64,000 nt of DNA from Argyresthia goedartella (GCA_949825045.1 OX463815.1:35083356-35147355), one strand, 5' to 3'; positions 1 to 11,478 are shown, counted from the stretch's first letter. Translations and numbers: made by a program. Notes: generated from the sequence alone by a model not told the origin.

Positions 1-61
1 AAGGTGCTGTCTTATTTTCTCTCTTTATGCCGGATGTCTTCCAAAGAAGACATTTTCCGAT

Positions 62-410
62 TAGATTCAAGATTCAAGATTCAATTTTTATTGAATATAA
101 ATAAATAAATAATCTTATTCAACGTCAAAATTATACTTAGTTATATAAAAAAACTACAAGTAATTTTTTTATATAAAAAAGACTACACCGTTTCGAAAGG
201 TGGGAGAAACGGCAAGAAACTCCCCCATAACTTCTTTTTTAAAAGTGACTTCACAACAGGTACTGGTTTCGGTCTAAGGAAATTTGCCGGCGAGTGATTG
301 ACTTCATCCATCGCCCCTCGTCGCATTTCTGTGCGCTGAGATGGTATGGACCATGCAGTTTTGTCATTCATTTTTAACATCGTTTTTGAACCTCCTTTCA
401 TTATAGATTT
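62..410 (-). repeat. Probable 3' end of a minus-strand non-LTR retroelement
   Basis: At 62-86 there are three tandem copies of a GATTCAA heptamer, followed at once on the plus strand by TTTTTATTGAAT. Read on the minus strand this is a polyadenylation-like AATAAA followed by short tandem repeats, the layout of many insect non-LTR retrotransposon 3' ends. The sequence up to about 410 may be its 3' UTR. A short minus-strand open frame inside it (183-401) has no domain I recognise. Confidence 0.4.
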
Positions 411-654
411 TAAATCGTATTACCATGGTATGCGGTTCAACAGCTGATGCCTGGGACTCCGATTTTATTAGAGCAACTTAATTTTTCAATCCTTCATACA
501 TTTTGGGAGACGTGGAAATCAAAGTTGATCTGATCAAATCGGTTTCATAGTAAAAGTGGTTCCGAATGAAGGTTCCGAAAATTTGGCGACACAGAACGCT
601 GTTATCATATTTTAGGGGGGTTTTAGAGACTTGAATACCCTTTATGTGACCCTG

Positions 655-885
655 CCGCCTATTGTGTTGATAATTGACATGGTAGTCTCAAGCTGAACCT
701 TTTTCTACAAACACGTTTGACAGTATCATAATTGTATATTTTCACCTGTTGTATTTTTTTTTTGTTAAAAAAGACAATATTTGACTATGACGTCACATGC
801 CAGTATTTCACAGAACTCATTAACAGAGTACCGATAGCCGATAGTTCCTAAAAGTATCTATTTTGACTAGTAGTCAAATAACGTA
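655..885. repeat. Dispersed repeat R1, copy 1
   Basis: This stretch aligns by eye with 24312-24535 in the same orientation. Shared landmarks in the same order are CTCAAGCTGAACC/CTCAACC, AATTGTATATTT, a TGACTATG segment, ATTTCA(C/T)AGAACT and AGTTCCTAAAAGTAT. Divergence is substantial, so it is an old interspersed repeat of unknown class. The 200 bases before it hold nothing I recognise. Confidence 0.6.
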
Positions 886-1238
886 TTGTGTTTTATTTTT
901 ATCTGTTTTATGTATGTAAGGTGTGTTTATTTGTTTGTGTGCAATCAAAGTCTGTCTTGCTTCTTTCTTTCTTTTCATAAGAATAATGTAAGGAATCTAG
1001 ACTCCAGTATCCCAATGCAGACAATATCCGTGAAGCATAGTATCAAAGCGCTCATCAACGCATTATTCCACGTTGTATAACTTTATATCAAGTGCACTCA
1101 AGTGACGTAATTTGGTAAAATATTAAGGTCTCCCCAGAGCGCGTCGTTTGGAGTGAATTTGCGGGGGTCAGCGCAACGGAGACGTTGTCTGGGTGGGTAC
1201 AGACCGCGCTAAGTTTATTTGTATTTGAGCTTCTCTGG

Positions 1239-1241
<3 letters not shown>

Positions 1242-1269
<28 letters not shown>
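1242..1269. repeat. (GA)n microsatellite
   Basis: About 14 uninterrupted GA dinucleotides. No flanking gene is recognised. Confidence 0.97.
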
Positions 1270-1273
<4 letters not shown>

Positions 1274-1750
1274 AGCTCGCTTTAACACAGATAAACTTTG
1301 CAGGTACTTTAGTGTCATGTGCTTGGGTTTATGATGCGTTATCTCAGTATTGTACTGTTTACTTTTAGGTATTCCCACATTTACAAAGCTGCGGACATTA
1401 TCAGAGTACCTAGTCTAAATAAATTCTGCCATAAGGAAAATTGAGACTAAATAATTTTAAAAAATATACAAAATATATCTCAATAATATTCGTCTATTTT
1501 ATCAGATAACCGTACGAAATGTTCGAAATGCCCCTGTTTTGCTTGTACATGTTGCAGGGATATGATGATATAGGGACTTTGTCAAATCCCGGGAAATTAT
1601 AAAATCATAATATGATTTTGACATATCTCCACACAAATACAGAGATTTGATCGAAACCCGAAATTGGTTTAGTGAAATGACAAAAACAATGTTTGTATGA
1701 TATTTCAAATGATTGTTTGCTCACAAAGGTATCGCTTAGTTCCAGGTTGT
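1270..1750. other. No gene recognised
   Basis: A/T-rich sequence with only short open frames lacking recognisable domains. No repeat partner was found elsewhere in the window. Confidence 0.6.
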
Positions 1751-1756
1751 ACATGT

Positions 1757-2128
1757 CACCGTAAGATAGTCAAAACCGTTAGTTGATAAACTAACTCGTT
1801 AGTTGATCAACTATTGACAGATAGTAAACCAGACCGCCAGGGTTTAGAATTTACGCTTATTTTGTTCTTTCATGTCAATCTAACACGAAGACTATTCGGG
1901 GGCCTCGCTGCGCTCGCCCCCTCTAGTCTTCACCTAAGCTACCGCAGTGTTTCCCTGGTACTTCGTTTGCAATTCAAGTTTAAACCAGTTTACTATTTAT
2001 CGGTTTTAACCGTTAGTTTACGCGTCATATAGTAGGCATTATGCTACAGTTTATTATATGTCGATAGTTGACCACTAACGAGAAAAAGCTTTAGTTTATC
2101 AACTAATGGTTTTGACGAGCTTACAGTG
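1757..2128. mobile_element. MITE-A copy 1 (long terminal inverted repeats)
   Basis: The element begins CACCGTAAGATAGTCAAAAC and ends with the imperfect reverse complement (GTTTTGACGAGCTTACAGTG). Terminal inverted repeats run for roughly 70 bases and contain internal palindromes built from GTTAGTTGAT and ACTATCGACAGATAGT-like blocks. The interior holds a GC-rich hairpin core at 1873-1960 (GAAGACTA paired with TAGTCTTC), followed by ACCTAAGCTACCGCAGTG. No transposase is present. Three more copies lie at 12.3, 36.1 and 37.2 kb. Confidence 0.85.
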
Positions 2129-2129
2129 A

Positions 2130-2545
2130 AATACATAAAGTTCTGACCTCAAGAAAAGGCCTAATGCTGTTTTTTTTTGCTGTAAAACTGCATACTTTTA
2201 GATTGTACAACAAGTGGAGTCATTATAAAAACAAATAACCCGGCTAAATTTTCTTTCATTACCACAATACAAATTTATGAATACACCCTGGGATCTTAAA
2301 TCTAAGATATTGACTTTTTTACTAACCTATATCACTCCCACAACTGAGAAGAACCCAACGACACCTCATTTATTAAGGTGATATATCGACAAAATCGACA
2401 CTTTTTGAAGTATTTCTCTGCTGTTCAAAAGAAGTCCCTAAATTAAGAAGTAACTAAATTAATAGGTATAACAATTTTGGGACCTTTTTCTAGATTTTGT
2501 AAGAACAGTAACGCGATTGGAGGAATTTCGCTAGATATAAATAAT
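2130..2545. other. No gene recognised
   Basis: A/T-rich intergenic sequence between two MITEs. No open frame, RNA gene or repeat partner was recognised. Confidence 0.6.
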
Positions 2546-2547
2546 TA

Positions 2548-2957
2548 TTATCTACACCTGTATCATAAACCCTCTTTACTGCGTACAAAAACCGCACGTT
2601 ACGATCAGCATAATGTTAAACTACTTGGTAAAAACTCATTTCTTATCTGGAAAATTACACATTATGACCCTAATGTGTAATTTTTCTATATATTATGACA
2701 TTCAAATTTCGAACGCCGACGCTCGCCCGTGCCGCCCCTAGTTTGTCTGTGAAGTTGGTTCTACAGAACAAGCTAAACAACTGCAGAGCCATAATGCCGG
2801 TCAAACATGCGGTTCCTGAACACATTTATGTAACTGTACATAATTAGGCATTAAAACTCTTCGAGTGATATTATTATGAAACTTGCCTTCGGCTCGTTTC
2901 ATAAACCCACTCTCGAGTATTAATGCCCTCCATTATGTAGCAGTCACATAAACTACT
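2548..2957. mobile_element. MITE-C copy a (two-hairpin composite)
   Basis: First of four copies. The left part starts TTATCTACAC and runs through CATAAACCCTCTTTACTGCG. The right part is a palindrome bounded by TAATTAGGCATTAAAACTC and TTAATGCCCTCCATTATG, centred on GCCTTCGGC. This copy lacks the AGAGAGCTTATGATATGTG segment that closes the left inverted repeat in the other copies (deleted after GAACACAT). It has no coding capacity. Confidence 0.85.
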
Positions 2958-3139
2958 CTTGAAATGCGGTCTAAATTTACACTTTTTTTGATTTTCTGAC
3001 AAATCGGAATAGCACAAAGAATTCAAAAATATTTATCAAGATGGCTTTGACATACCTAAATTACCTATTATAGACATTTTCATAGCTATTTTAGTTGATT
3101 TTGTATCAATTTAAAACAAACTTCTTGTAATTTTTCCCC

Positions 3140-3250
3140 GATTCCGTCCCTCTCACACTGCAGGTCATTCCACCTGGAGTAACGGGGACCTTTGCAAGGA
3201 CGAACCCGTCAAGACATCTAGTCGCCATTTGGTGAAGGTGAAATGAGGCA
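3140..3250. repeat. Dispersed repeat R10 (CCCGTTACTCCAGG family)
   Basis: The segment with CCACCTGGAGTAACGGGGAC and GTCCCTCTCACACTGCAGG matches, inverted, the segments at 5935-6010 and 28225-28290 (CCCGTTACTCCAGGCGGAAA and GCAGTGTGAGAGGGACGG). Its class is unknown. Confidence 0.55.
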
Positions 3251-3327
3251 CTTAATTAATAGCCCGGGCCGTTAATTAAGGACCGGCGTTTAAGTAAGTG
3301 GCTGCATTTGTGCAAGGCCAATCCATC

Positions 3328-3548
3328 TTCATAATTCATAACTTCTTTATTGCATACAAATAATTCAAATAATAAGATGTACATGGTCTTGTGTTAATAT
3401 TTTGGTTCGGCACCTTTAGGCACCTTAAATGTTTCGTTCAGTTATTTCCCGACGGACCTTTAACCATTTGATTGAATGCCGGCCCTTAGAACGGCCCGGG
3501 CACTTTTTCAAAAATAAAATAAAATAAATAAATAAAATAAATAAAAGA
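3328..3548. repeat. Retroelement-tail-like sequences
   Basis: At 3328-3370 the minus strand reads GCAATAAAGAAGTTATGAATTATGAA-like sequence, a LINE 3' end layout. At 3512-3546 the plus strand carries an A-rich (AAATA)n tail. Both fit ends of truncated retroelements. No coding remnant was recognised. Confidence 0.4.
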
Positions 3549-3596
3549 CTTGGTGCCTTAATTATCCAAATGTTGGTGACAGACATACAACACAAT

Positions 3597-3749
3597 AATG
3601 TCTATCTAACTAACTGCCATCTGCTGCTGCTGCCTGCGTTGGGCGCGAATGTCTATCTAACTAACTGCCATCTGCTGCTGCTGCCTGCGTTGGGCGCGAA
3701 TGTCTATCTAACTAACTGCCATCTGCTGCTGCTGCCTGCGTTGGGCGCG
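3597..3749. repeat. 51-bp tandem repeat, three identical copies
   Basis: Three consecutive 51-bp units (3597-3647, 3648-3698, 3699-3749) with no differences visible. Each contains a (CTG)4-like stretch and GTTGGGCGCG. Since 51 is divisible by 3, the array is open on the plus strand as a repeated 17-residue unit, but nothing suggests it is translated. Confidence 0.95.
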
Positions 3750-3759
3750 AATTCGTGAC

Positions 3760-4170
3760 CGGCGACATGTCGTCTACAGTTGTGGTTGGCTACTAACTTG
3801 CACCTTAGGGCGTGTGTATCGGTAAAATTTACATGTCGATTCGTGGTGGTTGAAACCGTGGTGGGTTGGACCATATTAAAATACAGTTCATAATAGTGTA
3901 CGAGTTTCTTGGGCCGCTTCTTCTCCGCTGCTATAACACTTTCCGAAGCGGTAGTAGTTTTTCTTGCAGTAAATAGATTCAAATGACTTTCAAAAAGTTT
4001 TCGTAAAAATCTATTTTGAATTAAAAAAAATAAGTTAGAAGTTTGAAGTTCACACGTGCAACATGGTTGTTATGTCAGTCGCTGCGGCAGAATGGTGCAA
4101 AAATTGTGTTTTTTATTTATATTTAAAAAACCACTGATTATCTCTTAATTCAGTCAAACATTCAGTACTA
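3760..4170. repeat. Dispersed repeat R3, copy 1
   Basis: Shares ordered blocks with 13155-13360: GTGTATCGGTAAAAT, TCGATTC, GGTTGAAA, TATGTCAGTCGCTGCGGCAGAAT/TACGTCAGTCGCTGCGACAGAAT, and CCACTGATTAT. The upstream part (GGCGACATGTCGTCTACAGTTG) also matches 39690-39712 (GGCGACACGTCGTCTACAGTTG). It is probably a fragmentary transposon of unknown class. Confidence 0.6.
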
Positions 4171-4940
4171 AGATATTCAGATGTTCAGATATTTTGAATA
4201 CCTACTCTTTGGCGCAAGAACCATATCGATATTATTGTTAGATCGAAAGAAATAGCAAGTTTTAGGTAAAAAACTTACATTTTTCGTATAAATCTCATTA
4301 ATATAAATTTAAACACATACATTGAAGGAAAAGAAGGACTTCATGGCATTTTCTTTCGCGATTTGGGAAGTGTCTACTTTGGGAGGAATAACCCTCGATT
4401 GACTTTAGATACCCTGGGTTTAAGAATTCTATTACCATGGCATAAAATTAAAAATCGCGACCCCTTAAAAATCGCAATCACTCAAGATGGGCATTGGACA
4501 ATACCCGAAGTCTGCATTGTAATAGACCATTGGACATGGTCAGAGTTAATTCACAAGACCCGTTTTCTTATTAATAAATCGTTCAAAGGTCCAGAAGTTC
4601 AATTGAATCGCACCTCAAACGGCTTCCCTGCTGTTAGTACGGGACACTGTGCAGTACGAGAGATGACTGTCCATTCTGTGGGATGATAAACTGCCATACA
4701 AACAAGAATATCTTACGTTTTACTTTAGAATATGCTGTTGATTTAACAAAAAAAGAAGTAAAATGTTGTGACAAAAAATGCCTTTTGTGATTGTGCGTTT
4801 TACTACGACCGTATATCTTAAGGTGATACGTTAAATATCTATTAAAGGAATATTAATGTAAACGAAAGGGACAGCGCTAATAACTTCTTCATAAGAAAGA
4901 AAAGAGAGCGCAAACAATGCGTTCGACTCGAACTAAAATA
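4170..4940. other. No secure gene; short repeat inside
   Basis: A 107-codon plus-strand frame (4363-4686) is open, but it contains the ATTACCATGGCATAA block also found near 425 (as ATTACCATGGTATGC) and 57520. That suggests interspersed repeat rather than coding sequence. No domain was recognised. Confidence 0.5.
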
Positions 4941-5238
4941 AAAGGGATATTACAATGTTCAAGAATACTTAAATGACGGGACTGTATGGGGTTAATCTGG
5001 CTCAACACAGACCGTGCTGTTAATAATTTTGTAATTATTTCTGCTTATTAATTATAATAATTTATATTGTTATATTTGTATTAGTTAAGCACAAGCAATT
5101 TTTAAAAGAGATCTAAAAATCAATCTGTTGGATTATCTACGCCCTTCTTCTCCCACAGTAGTCCAATGTAGAGAAGCGGCATAAATAACGATTGCTAAGT
5201 ATATGTAAATATGTACAGTAATAAAGAGATTTGTTTGA
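4941..5238 (+). mobile_element. LINE-C 3' end, copy 1
   Basis: The 5' edge falls inside the last codons of a reverse-transcriptase ORF: the plus strand encodes KGYYNVQEYLNDGTVWG and then TAA. It continues into a 3' UTR ending in TACAGTAATAAAGAG. Matches the copies at 19.9, 26.9 (-) and 47.0 kb (-). Severely 5'-truncated, as expected for target-primed non-LTR insertion. Confidence 0.8.
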
Positions 5239-5274
5239 TTGATTGAATGATAACGTAGCGCCAAACCACATAAA

Positions 5275-5592
5275 AAATGTTTAAAAATAAACTACGCTAT
5301 TTTGTCAAAAATAAGTTGAAGGAGAGTTTGCGAATACACAATATCCATAGTTTTAATGCATTTCCGCAATGAAATTAGTTATTATTTCAGAAAAACAGGA
5401 AAAATAATCCAATTTAGAGGTATTTTCGCAATTAAATTCTATCTAGAATAATTCATCCAATCGCGTTTTTCCTCAGTATGAATTTTAATCAATTACTCAA
5501 TAAACCTTAAATTTTAAAATAAAATCTGTAAATACCTTTATAGTGGAGTAAATGGATTCGAAAAAAACTCATATATTTTTTTCGTATCGCCT
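5275..5592. repeat. Dispersed repeat R2, copy 1
   Basis: Aligns along its length with 28312-28612 in the same orientation. Shared blocks include AAAAATAAACTAC, CAATATCCA/TAATATCTA, TTCATCCAATCG, TACTCAATAAAC, GTGGAGTAAATGGATTC and TTTTTTCGTATC. Class unknown. Confidence 0.7.
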
Positions 5593-5599
5593 TAAGTTC

Positions 5600-6475
5600 G
5601 GATGACATCTCGAAGAATTCTAGGCGTCAGTGTATAAGGAAAGTCCAGGACCGCAGGAAAAAGCGTAAAGGAGAGGTGGCGTTTATACAGCTGTCGGTGT
5701 AATAAGGCTGGATAGATGTGACATCCAGTAGAAAGCGACGTGGTATTACTGAAATGTAAGGAAGGTCTCTTGCTGCATTATCTCACACTAACACCCATCC
5801 GACGTCTAACACCGAGGAATAGGCTGTCTGCTCGTAGTTTCCGAGCATCGCATTACGTTTTACGGCTTTCTGGTACAGTCAGCATCAGGTTGAGCTACCC
5901 CAATGCAGTTGCTAAGTCCAACAGTAAATAAGTGGGGATACCTCGTCGGCCAAAGGTCGCCGTTACTCCAGGCGGAAAGACCCGCAGTGTGAGAGGGACG
6001 GACGGACGGATAAATGTCCGAAGCCCGACACGCACATGGCCGGTTTTTTTCTGTGAAGTCGACGATTACATGCATTGTATGGTCAACATCTCAGGCCAGC
6101 CGACTGTACACGTTCATACGTTGTTCCGTGCTGGCCCTACATTTGTGTAAATGCCCCCCGTTCGTAAATACCCTGAGATGAGTCCGTTTATGTCCAGATT
6201 AACCGGCAAACTTGTATTGATGCGCCGAACCGGTAACTTTATCCCGATGTGGATGCGGCAACCTCAACAAAGTATACCATTTAGTCAGGTTAATCATCAA
6301 AAACCTGTTATATGTACGGGATAGTACTGGTTTAGATGTAATTATACACCCAAATTACATGAAAATGAACATTTATATGAACATAATAATAAATAAATTC
6401 ACCAGATTTCGCAGCCCTTAGCCATGGAAGAGGGAATAAAATTTAATAGGAGATATCGTAAAGAATAACAACTGT
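5600..6475. other. No gene recognised; R10 fragment at 5935-6010
   Basis: Several overlapping short open frames on both strands have no recognisable domain. The CGCCGTTACTCCAGGCGGAA segment matches the R10 dispersed repeat. GGACGGACGGACGG at 5998 is a short simple repeat. Confidence 0.5.
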
Positions 6476-7555
6476 TCATTCAAATTTATGGGCACTAAAT
6501 AAAGACAATAGGTATGTAATAGAACTGAACATTATTATCTGTTCATAACAAACAGTTTTATGTAAATCTCTCTCATTAGGCATCGCTAATGAATCCATTA
6601 ATCCTCTAATCTGTTTGTGAAACCTCCGATGCCACCACAGAACAGCTATATATAATACTAATAAAGCCACTGGCTGAACGCGGGTACAACTTTGCCGCTG
6701 CCTGCCTTGAAAAAGGGTGACGTAATGTATAATGACGTTAAACCGCCAACCTCCAATGGTTGTGAGGCATGAAAATAATAATAACACTATCTAGTGTAAT
6801 GGCCACTTTTAGGGAGGTAGTCCATGTCGATAGTTACCAAAAAGGTTACAAAATGGAGACTTAATATTTACCTTTTTATTTTCAATATACTAACATCACA
6901 AGAAACACATAAGGAATCTTGGTTCCTTCCTTGTTACTCTGACTTCTATGATAAAGTCTCTTTTTCTATTGCTATGTCATTATTATAACGTTGATTCAGA
7001 TAAAAAATACCTTAAATGTACTATTTTAAATCTGCCAAACTGCAGTTGGTTTGGGCAGTTTCATATTACCGTACTTTGAAACTTAGCTAGTATTATTCTT
7101 AATTCATTACATAGGTTTTTATATGATACTTTCAGTTCATGTCCATATGTACAATTTTTAACTACTTTTTCTATTAAATCATACCGGCAACTAACCAAGT
7201 AAGCAATCAACAAAGTTATGACCTTTATATTTATGTTTATATCTTTCTTTTTGATCAATGGAGATCTGATATGTTGTAGTTTTGTTTTCTGTGCGTTAAG
7301 AAATATTCCACTATCATGTGACTATTTCAGATCCTATCAAAATCTACCTTTTCTACAATTGAATTAGAAACTTATTAATTTTCTGGTTTCTGAATATGTT
7401 TTTCGAATTTTCGTTCAATGTCACAATGTTCCAGTACTTTTCTAGCTAGTTCTCGTGCTTGAGAATAGATTATTGGATTTTACCCTTTCCTATAGACGAA
7501 GAGGAAGCCGGCGTCATTTTAAATAGGTAAATTTTATATGTATAACGCTTAAATA
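6476..7555. other. No gene recognised
   Basis: A 103-codon minus-strand frame (6476-6787) is open and partly hydrophobic, but it has no recognisable family and no supporting context. The rest is A/T-rich. Confidence 0.5.
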
Positions 7556-8310
7556 ACGCTTGCCCAGTCTCTTCTCCTTCCCCTGATCGATTACGCTGAC
7601 GTATGCTGGGTAAGCGCGAATGAAGAGCAACTGAACAAACTCGAGCGACTTCAAAACCTCGGGATTCGGTTTGTCTTCGGACTGCGCAAGTATGACCACG
7701 TCTCGGAGTATCGCAGGGAGTTAAAGTGGCTCCCTATCCGTCTTCGTCGGGATTCTCATATCCTCATCTGCCTCTATAACATCTTATTTAATCCTCGCTA
7801 TCCTGTCTTCTTACGAGATCGTTTTGAATTTTTGTCCTCGGATAGGCCTCGGAGATCTCACGCTCGATCACTGCTTATAACTCCGCAACACAATACAGCC
7901 GCATATGAACATGGGTTCAGACTACGAGCTATCAGGCTCTGGAACAAACTTCCTAGCGCCATCAGAGACAGCCCGTCACTTTCTATTTTTAAAACTCGCT
8001 TAAAAGAACACTATCTGTCTCTTCCATACTAGATTTATGTAGGTATATTGCTTTATATATATGTAGTATAATTTTGTATATTTGTATTGATATTATGTAT
8101 TTATGTACATATTAGTAATTAGTTTATTATTTTAATATTTTTAACGTTGTGCACTTAGGTCTACCTCTTATTTCATGTATTCTGTCCATATTAGGTTTGC
8201 TGGAAGAAATCTCTTTTTAGAGATAAGCTCGCCTTTGTACACCTAGTTTCCATTTTGATGTATCTATATCTTCTGTTTTTGGTGCAATAAAGTATAAAGA
8301 AATAAAGAAA
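7556..8310 (+). mobile_element. LINE-A copy, 5'-truncated
   Basis: Contains the last 157 codons of the LINE-A ORF plus its 3' UTR, which carries the signature GTTTGCTGGAAGAAATCTCT, then GATAAGCTCGCCTTTG, then GTGCAATAAAG with an AAATAAAGAAAATG tail. The more complete copy is at 50.4-51.7 kb. The 5' edge (about 7556) is the truncation point. Confidence 0.9.
7559..8032 (+). pseudogene. C-terminal fragment of LINE-A reverse transcriptase ORF
   Basis: The frame is open from the truncation point to the TAG at 8030-8032, encoding about 157 residues with no internal stop. It aligns without gaps worth noting with the C-terminal half of the 50.4-kb copy. Shared blocks are LIDYADVCW, NEEQLNKLER, NLGIRFVFGLRKYDHVS, WLPIRLRRD, AIRLWN, LP.AIRDSPS and FKTRLKEH. 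It starts downstream of the catalytic YADD motif, so it cannot be an active polymerase. No authentic start codon is present. Functionally it is the thumb and C-terminal region of a CR1/Jockey-type reverse transcriptase; clade assignment is uncertain. Confidence 0.9.
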
Positions 8311-8329
8311 ATGTATATGTATTAGAGAG

Positions 8330-9570
8330 ATACATGTATATAAATAACATTTTTATTCTGTACATAAATTGAAGGAGACAGTCTAAGGTCTAGTACCTAT
8401 AACTACAATAAAATACAATGACATAAATAGATAGTTATTTATTTTATGTCGATCGGTAGGTATTTATACGTTTTTATATCCATAGTGTATATAGGTAGTA
8501 AGTATTATTATTAACTTATAATTATAATTTAGGTGATGGTGTTGTATTTCCGCCGCAACTTCAATTTCACACTGTAAAATTAGGGGATATCTGTTATTGG
8601 CACTACAATACTTGCTGTTGATGTCCTAAAAAACGAAAAAAATAAAAGTACAAGTGAAAGCTTCAACGTCAGCAAAACGAAATCGATAAACAAGGTCGAT
8701 GCGCTCTTGCGCAGTACTATAGCAGGACTTTGACGTCATCCCCTCCGCAATTTCCTCTTTCCCCTCTGGCCATCAATCCTGATATGGATTATAAGTATTC
8801 TTAGTTAAGGCCTGAACATAGGCCAATGGCATTGAGAATTGGACAAAGAAAACAAATACCCGTCGCATCGCGTCGAAGCAGACTGATGCATGCTTCCGCG
8901 CAGAGCCCCGCGTGGCAGCCCGAGAAAATTATAGAAAATATTACTAAACTCCTGTAATAATAACATTAAAAATAAAATAAAACAACCAAACATTTTCCCT
9001 TTTTTTACCTATTTTTGCGTGTAAGTTTCATATAGGAAACTGATTGCGACTCCGAGCGCTTGTTCATTTAGTTGAATAATAATGCATTGCGAAAAATATT
9101 TTTAAGTATTAAATATAACAGAAATCCCGTAATTTTAAAATCCATTCTTATCTCTAATAGACCAATAACATGTATTTATCCTAGATTTTTATGTTGTCTA
9201 GTTTAGCCTAGAATTGAAGCTAAAGATGCATTTCTGGCCATATTTAATCCCTTAAGGCGTGTCGCTATGTTGTTGTTGTAATAATGCCACATCCAAAACT
9301 GCCTGCGTCCGAGTCAATAACCATAAAACTCTGGGAACAAACTATTATCGCCTAATGTTTTGATAGTTTAATACGAAAGGGAAAGGGGGCACAATTTAGG
9401 ATTATCTCAAACGTATTTTCTTGTAGGAAGTGCTTAAGGGCCTACTTTATAAGACAACTCCAATGATTAGATTTTAGAATTTCAATTTGGAATTCGAACT
9501 CTGAAAATCTAATAGGAAACTTCCATAGCAAATCTTCAATAGCCATAGTAAATAAAAATTATATACTCTT
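8330..9570. other. No gene recognised
   Basis: Mostly A/T-rich sequence with short open frames lacking domains. No repeat partner was identified by eye. Confidence 0.55.
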
Positions 9571-9572
9571 TG

Positions 9573-9670
9573 GCAGTGGTGACGGGCAAGTCACTGAGCC
9601 TGGAGTAGGTATGGAATAACTGGCTAGACTTATGCCCAATTGTGCCTCTGCCACCCAGTATGCGAAAAGT
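9573..9670 (+). repeat. SINE-3 fragment
   Basis: GGAATAACTGGCTAGACTTATGCCCAATTGTGCCTCTGCCA matches (imperfectly) the 3' half of the SINE-3 copy at 15214-15480. The tRNA-like head is missing. Confidence 0.6.
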
Positions 9671-9806
9671 AGTTACTTATGGTTTGTTTGTTATTTTTGT
9701 GAATACTTAAATAAATCACCAGCAGTGTTTTTAAAATTCATACCAGCTGGGAGGAAAACAATACCCAGTTGGTATGGATAATTTTTTTTAAATAAATTAA
9801 AAAAAT

Positions 9807-9885
9807 ATGTTTGCGACGTCGCTGTTTCTGGTTCCCTCGACTCAGAGTATCCTAGTGTGGGGCCAGCAGCAAATTAGGTGGACAG
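9807..9885 (+). repeat. SINE-1 3' fragment
   Basis: GACGTCGCTGTTTCTGGTTC followed by TATCCTAGTGTGGGGCCAG matches the 3' half of the SINE-1 family (11281, 35607 and others). The tRNA-like head is absent. Confidence 0.8.
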
Positions 9886-9889
9886 ACAT

Positions 9890-10840
9890 TTTCATACTGG
9901 GCACTAAGTTTGTGTTAAAAGTCAAAATGGCGGTTTTGCTTACCCGGTACAAGACTCAGGAGGCAAATGACGTCACGCTTAATGACGTCATCTTTTCTTC
10001 TTTGTCCTAAGGTGAAGGGTGGGACGGAATAGTACATTGTTGCCCAGGTACAGAAAGTAAGCAATAGCGATGCGAGTCCATCTATTGCACTTTCTACCGT
10101 GGCATTTACTATGTGCTTTTCACGCCTAATGTAAGGAAATAAAACAGGTTGCGTACACAGTATAATACACAGTTTAATTAAAAGTAATATTGATATTCGC
10201 ATTAGGGCAGTTGTGGAATGAAAAGGAAATGTTTTTTCCCGGAACATTTATATTAGTATTTTGTGTCATATCGGCCGGTATGGAGTGTGATGCCGACCAA
10301 AAATAATCGACCAATAGCAGAGTAGAAAGTAAAAAAGGCCGCTAAACACTACATTTTACTTGGCAAATCTACATTGTTTGACTGTTTTTGAATTGTTCTA
10401 CTAAGAACTACTTTCTACTCTCATTTCAAACCATCTTTGGCCATATTTCCGAGCAGTGGCGTGAAAAGTAATGAGTGCGCCGCCACTTAAAATGTAGGTT
10501 AAAATCCGCTTCGGACACTTATCCTTTACCCTAGAGTTAATTCACAAATCGGTTTTTATTAAATTTAAATAAAAACTTGAGCTGGGGGGAGGATAAAATT
10601 TCAGGGTATTCTGGTACTGTATTTTAAAGCCTAACTATCAGAACTCCCAATTAATAAACTTTTATGCTTGTGTTTCTCTACTGGATCCCCCCCGAAACTC
10701 ACATGCACACACACAAACACTTACACCCACACTTTCACTAATTTGTTGTGTATTACCTACTGTACCTACTGTATTTCAAAAATTAATGTCTTTTATATCT
10801 TAAGTTCTACATAGTAAAATCCTTAATTGGCTAAATTCTA
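9890..10840. other. No gene recognised
   Basis: Short overlapping open frames only, with no domains and no recognised repeat partner. TGACGTCA-type CRE-like palindromes occur near 9968 and 9984 but no promoter context was seen. Confidence 0.5.
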
Positions 10841-10932
10841 AGTTTACTTATAAGTTTATTGTATTTGAACGGCTGTGGATTTTTGTTAAATTAATTAAAT
10901 AAAAAAATAAAATAAATAAATAAAAAATAAAG
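10840..10932 (+). repeat. A-rich (AAATA)n tail
   Basis: Ends in AAATAAAAAAATAAAATAAATAAATAAAAAATAAAG-type sequence, typical of a retroelement or retrotranscript 3' tail on the plus strand. The upstream sequence was not assigned to a family. Confidence 0.4.
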
Positions 10933-11280
10933 AAACAATTTACTTTGTCATATTGTAGAGGTACGCATATGTACGGTTCCGACGTCACCGCACATTTTCC
11001 CTACGCGGCATTTTAGCATTTTAGTTTTATTTCATTCAGTATTCATATAACCACCAAGGCGTTAAGTACTCACCCATTCATCCCCATTTATATCCAGTTC
11101 CAAATATACCCAAATTTATCTAAATTACATTTTATTTATCTCTCTATATTATATTCTAAAGAGTACGTCCTACACCGTACAGCATATAATGCAGCACCTG
11201 CGATGCAAGAAATTAGCACAGGGCTAAATTCAGAAGGGGTGTCTAGATAAAATTGCAACTGTACTGCTTACATAATTTGA

Positions 11281-11478
11281 CGCCCTCTGTGGTGCAGTGG
11301 TTGTGGCTCTGCCTACCATGCGAAAGATCCCGGGTTCGATCCCCGGCTGGGGTAAAGCAAAAAAAAAACAGGTCATGGATGTTTATATGAGTGTGACGTC
11401 GCTGTTTCTTGTTCCCACGACACAGGGTATCCTAGTGTGGGGCCAGAAGCTATGTTTGTGCCTCTTCGTAGGGAAGTA
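11281..11478 (+). mobile_element. SINE-1 copy with tRNA-like head
   Basis: The head has a pol III A-box-like segment (TGGTGCAGTGGTTGTGGCTC), a CTACCATGCG loop-like segment and a B box (GGTTCGATCCCCGG) at 11333-11346. An A-rich linker follows, then a conserved body (GGATGTTTATATG, GTGACGTCGCTGTTTC, TATCCTAGTGTGGGGCCAGA). Related copies or parts lie at 9.8, 25.4(-), 28.6(-), 28.9(-), 33.3, 35.6, 41.2(-), 41.7(-) and 46.2 kb. Confidence 0.9.

Noticed and set aside
3597..3749. CRISPR-like array
   Set aside because: The 51-bp units are directly adjacent without spacers, and the DNA is eukaryotic.
4363..4686. 107-codon open frame as a gene
   Set aside because: It contains a dispersed repeat block (ATTACCATGGCATAA) and has no recognisable domain.
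6476..6787. 103-codon minus-strand frame as a membrane protein
   Set aside because: Partly hydrophobic, but no family match, no convincing start context and A/T-driven composition.
11281..11346. Possible tRNA gene
   Set aside because: A and B boxes are present, but the sequence recurs with a constant non-tRNA body at many sites and does not give a clean cloverleaf; it is a SINE head. The same applies to the heads at 11.9, 23.6, 25.5, 35.6, 41.9, 46.3 and 63.4 kb.
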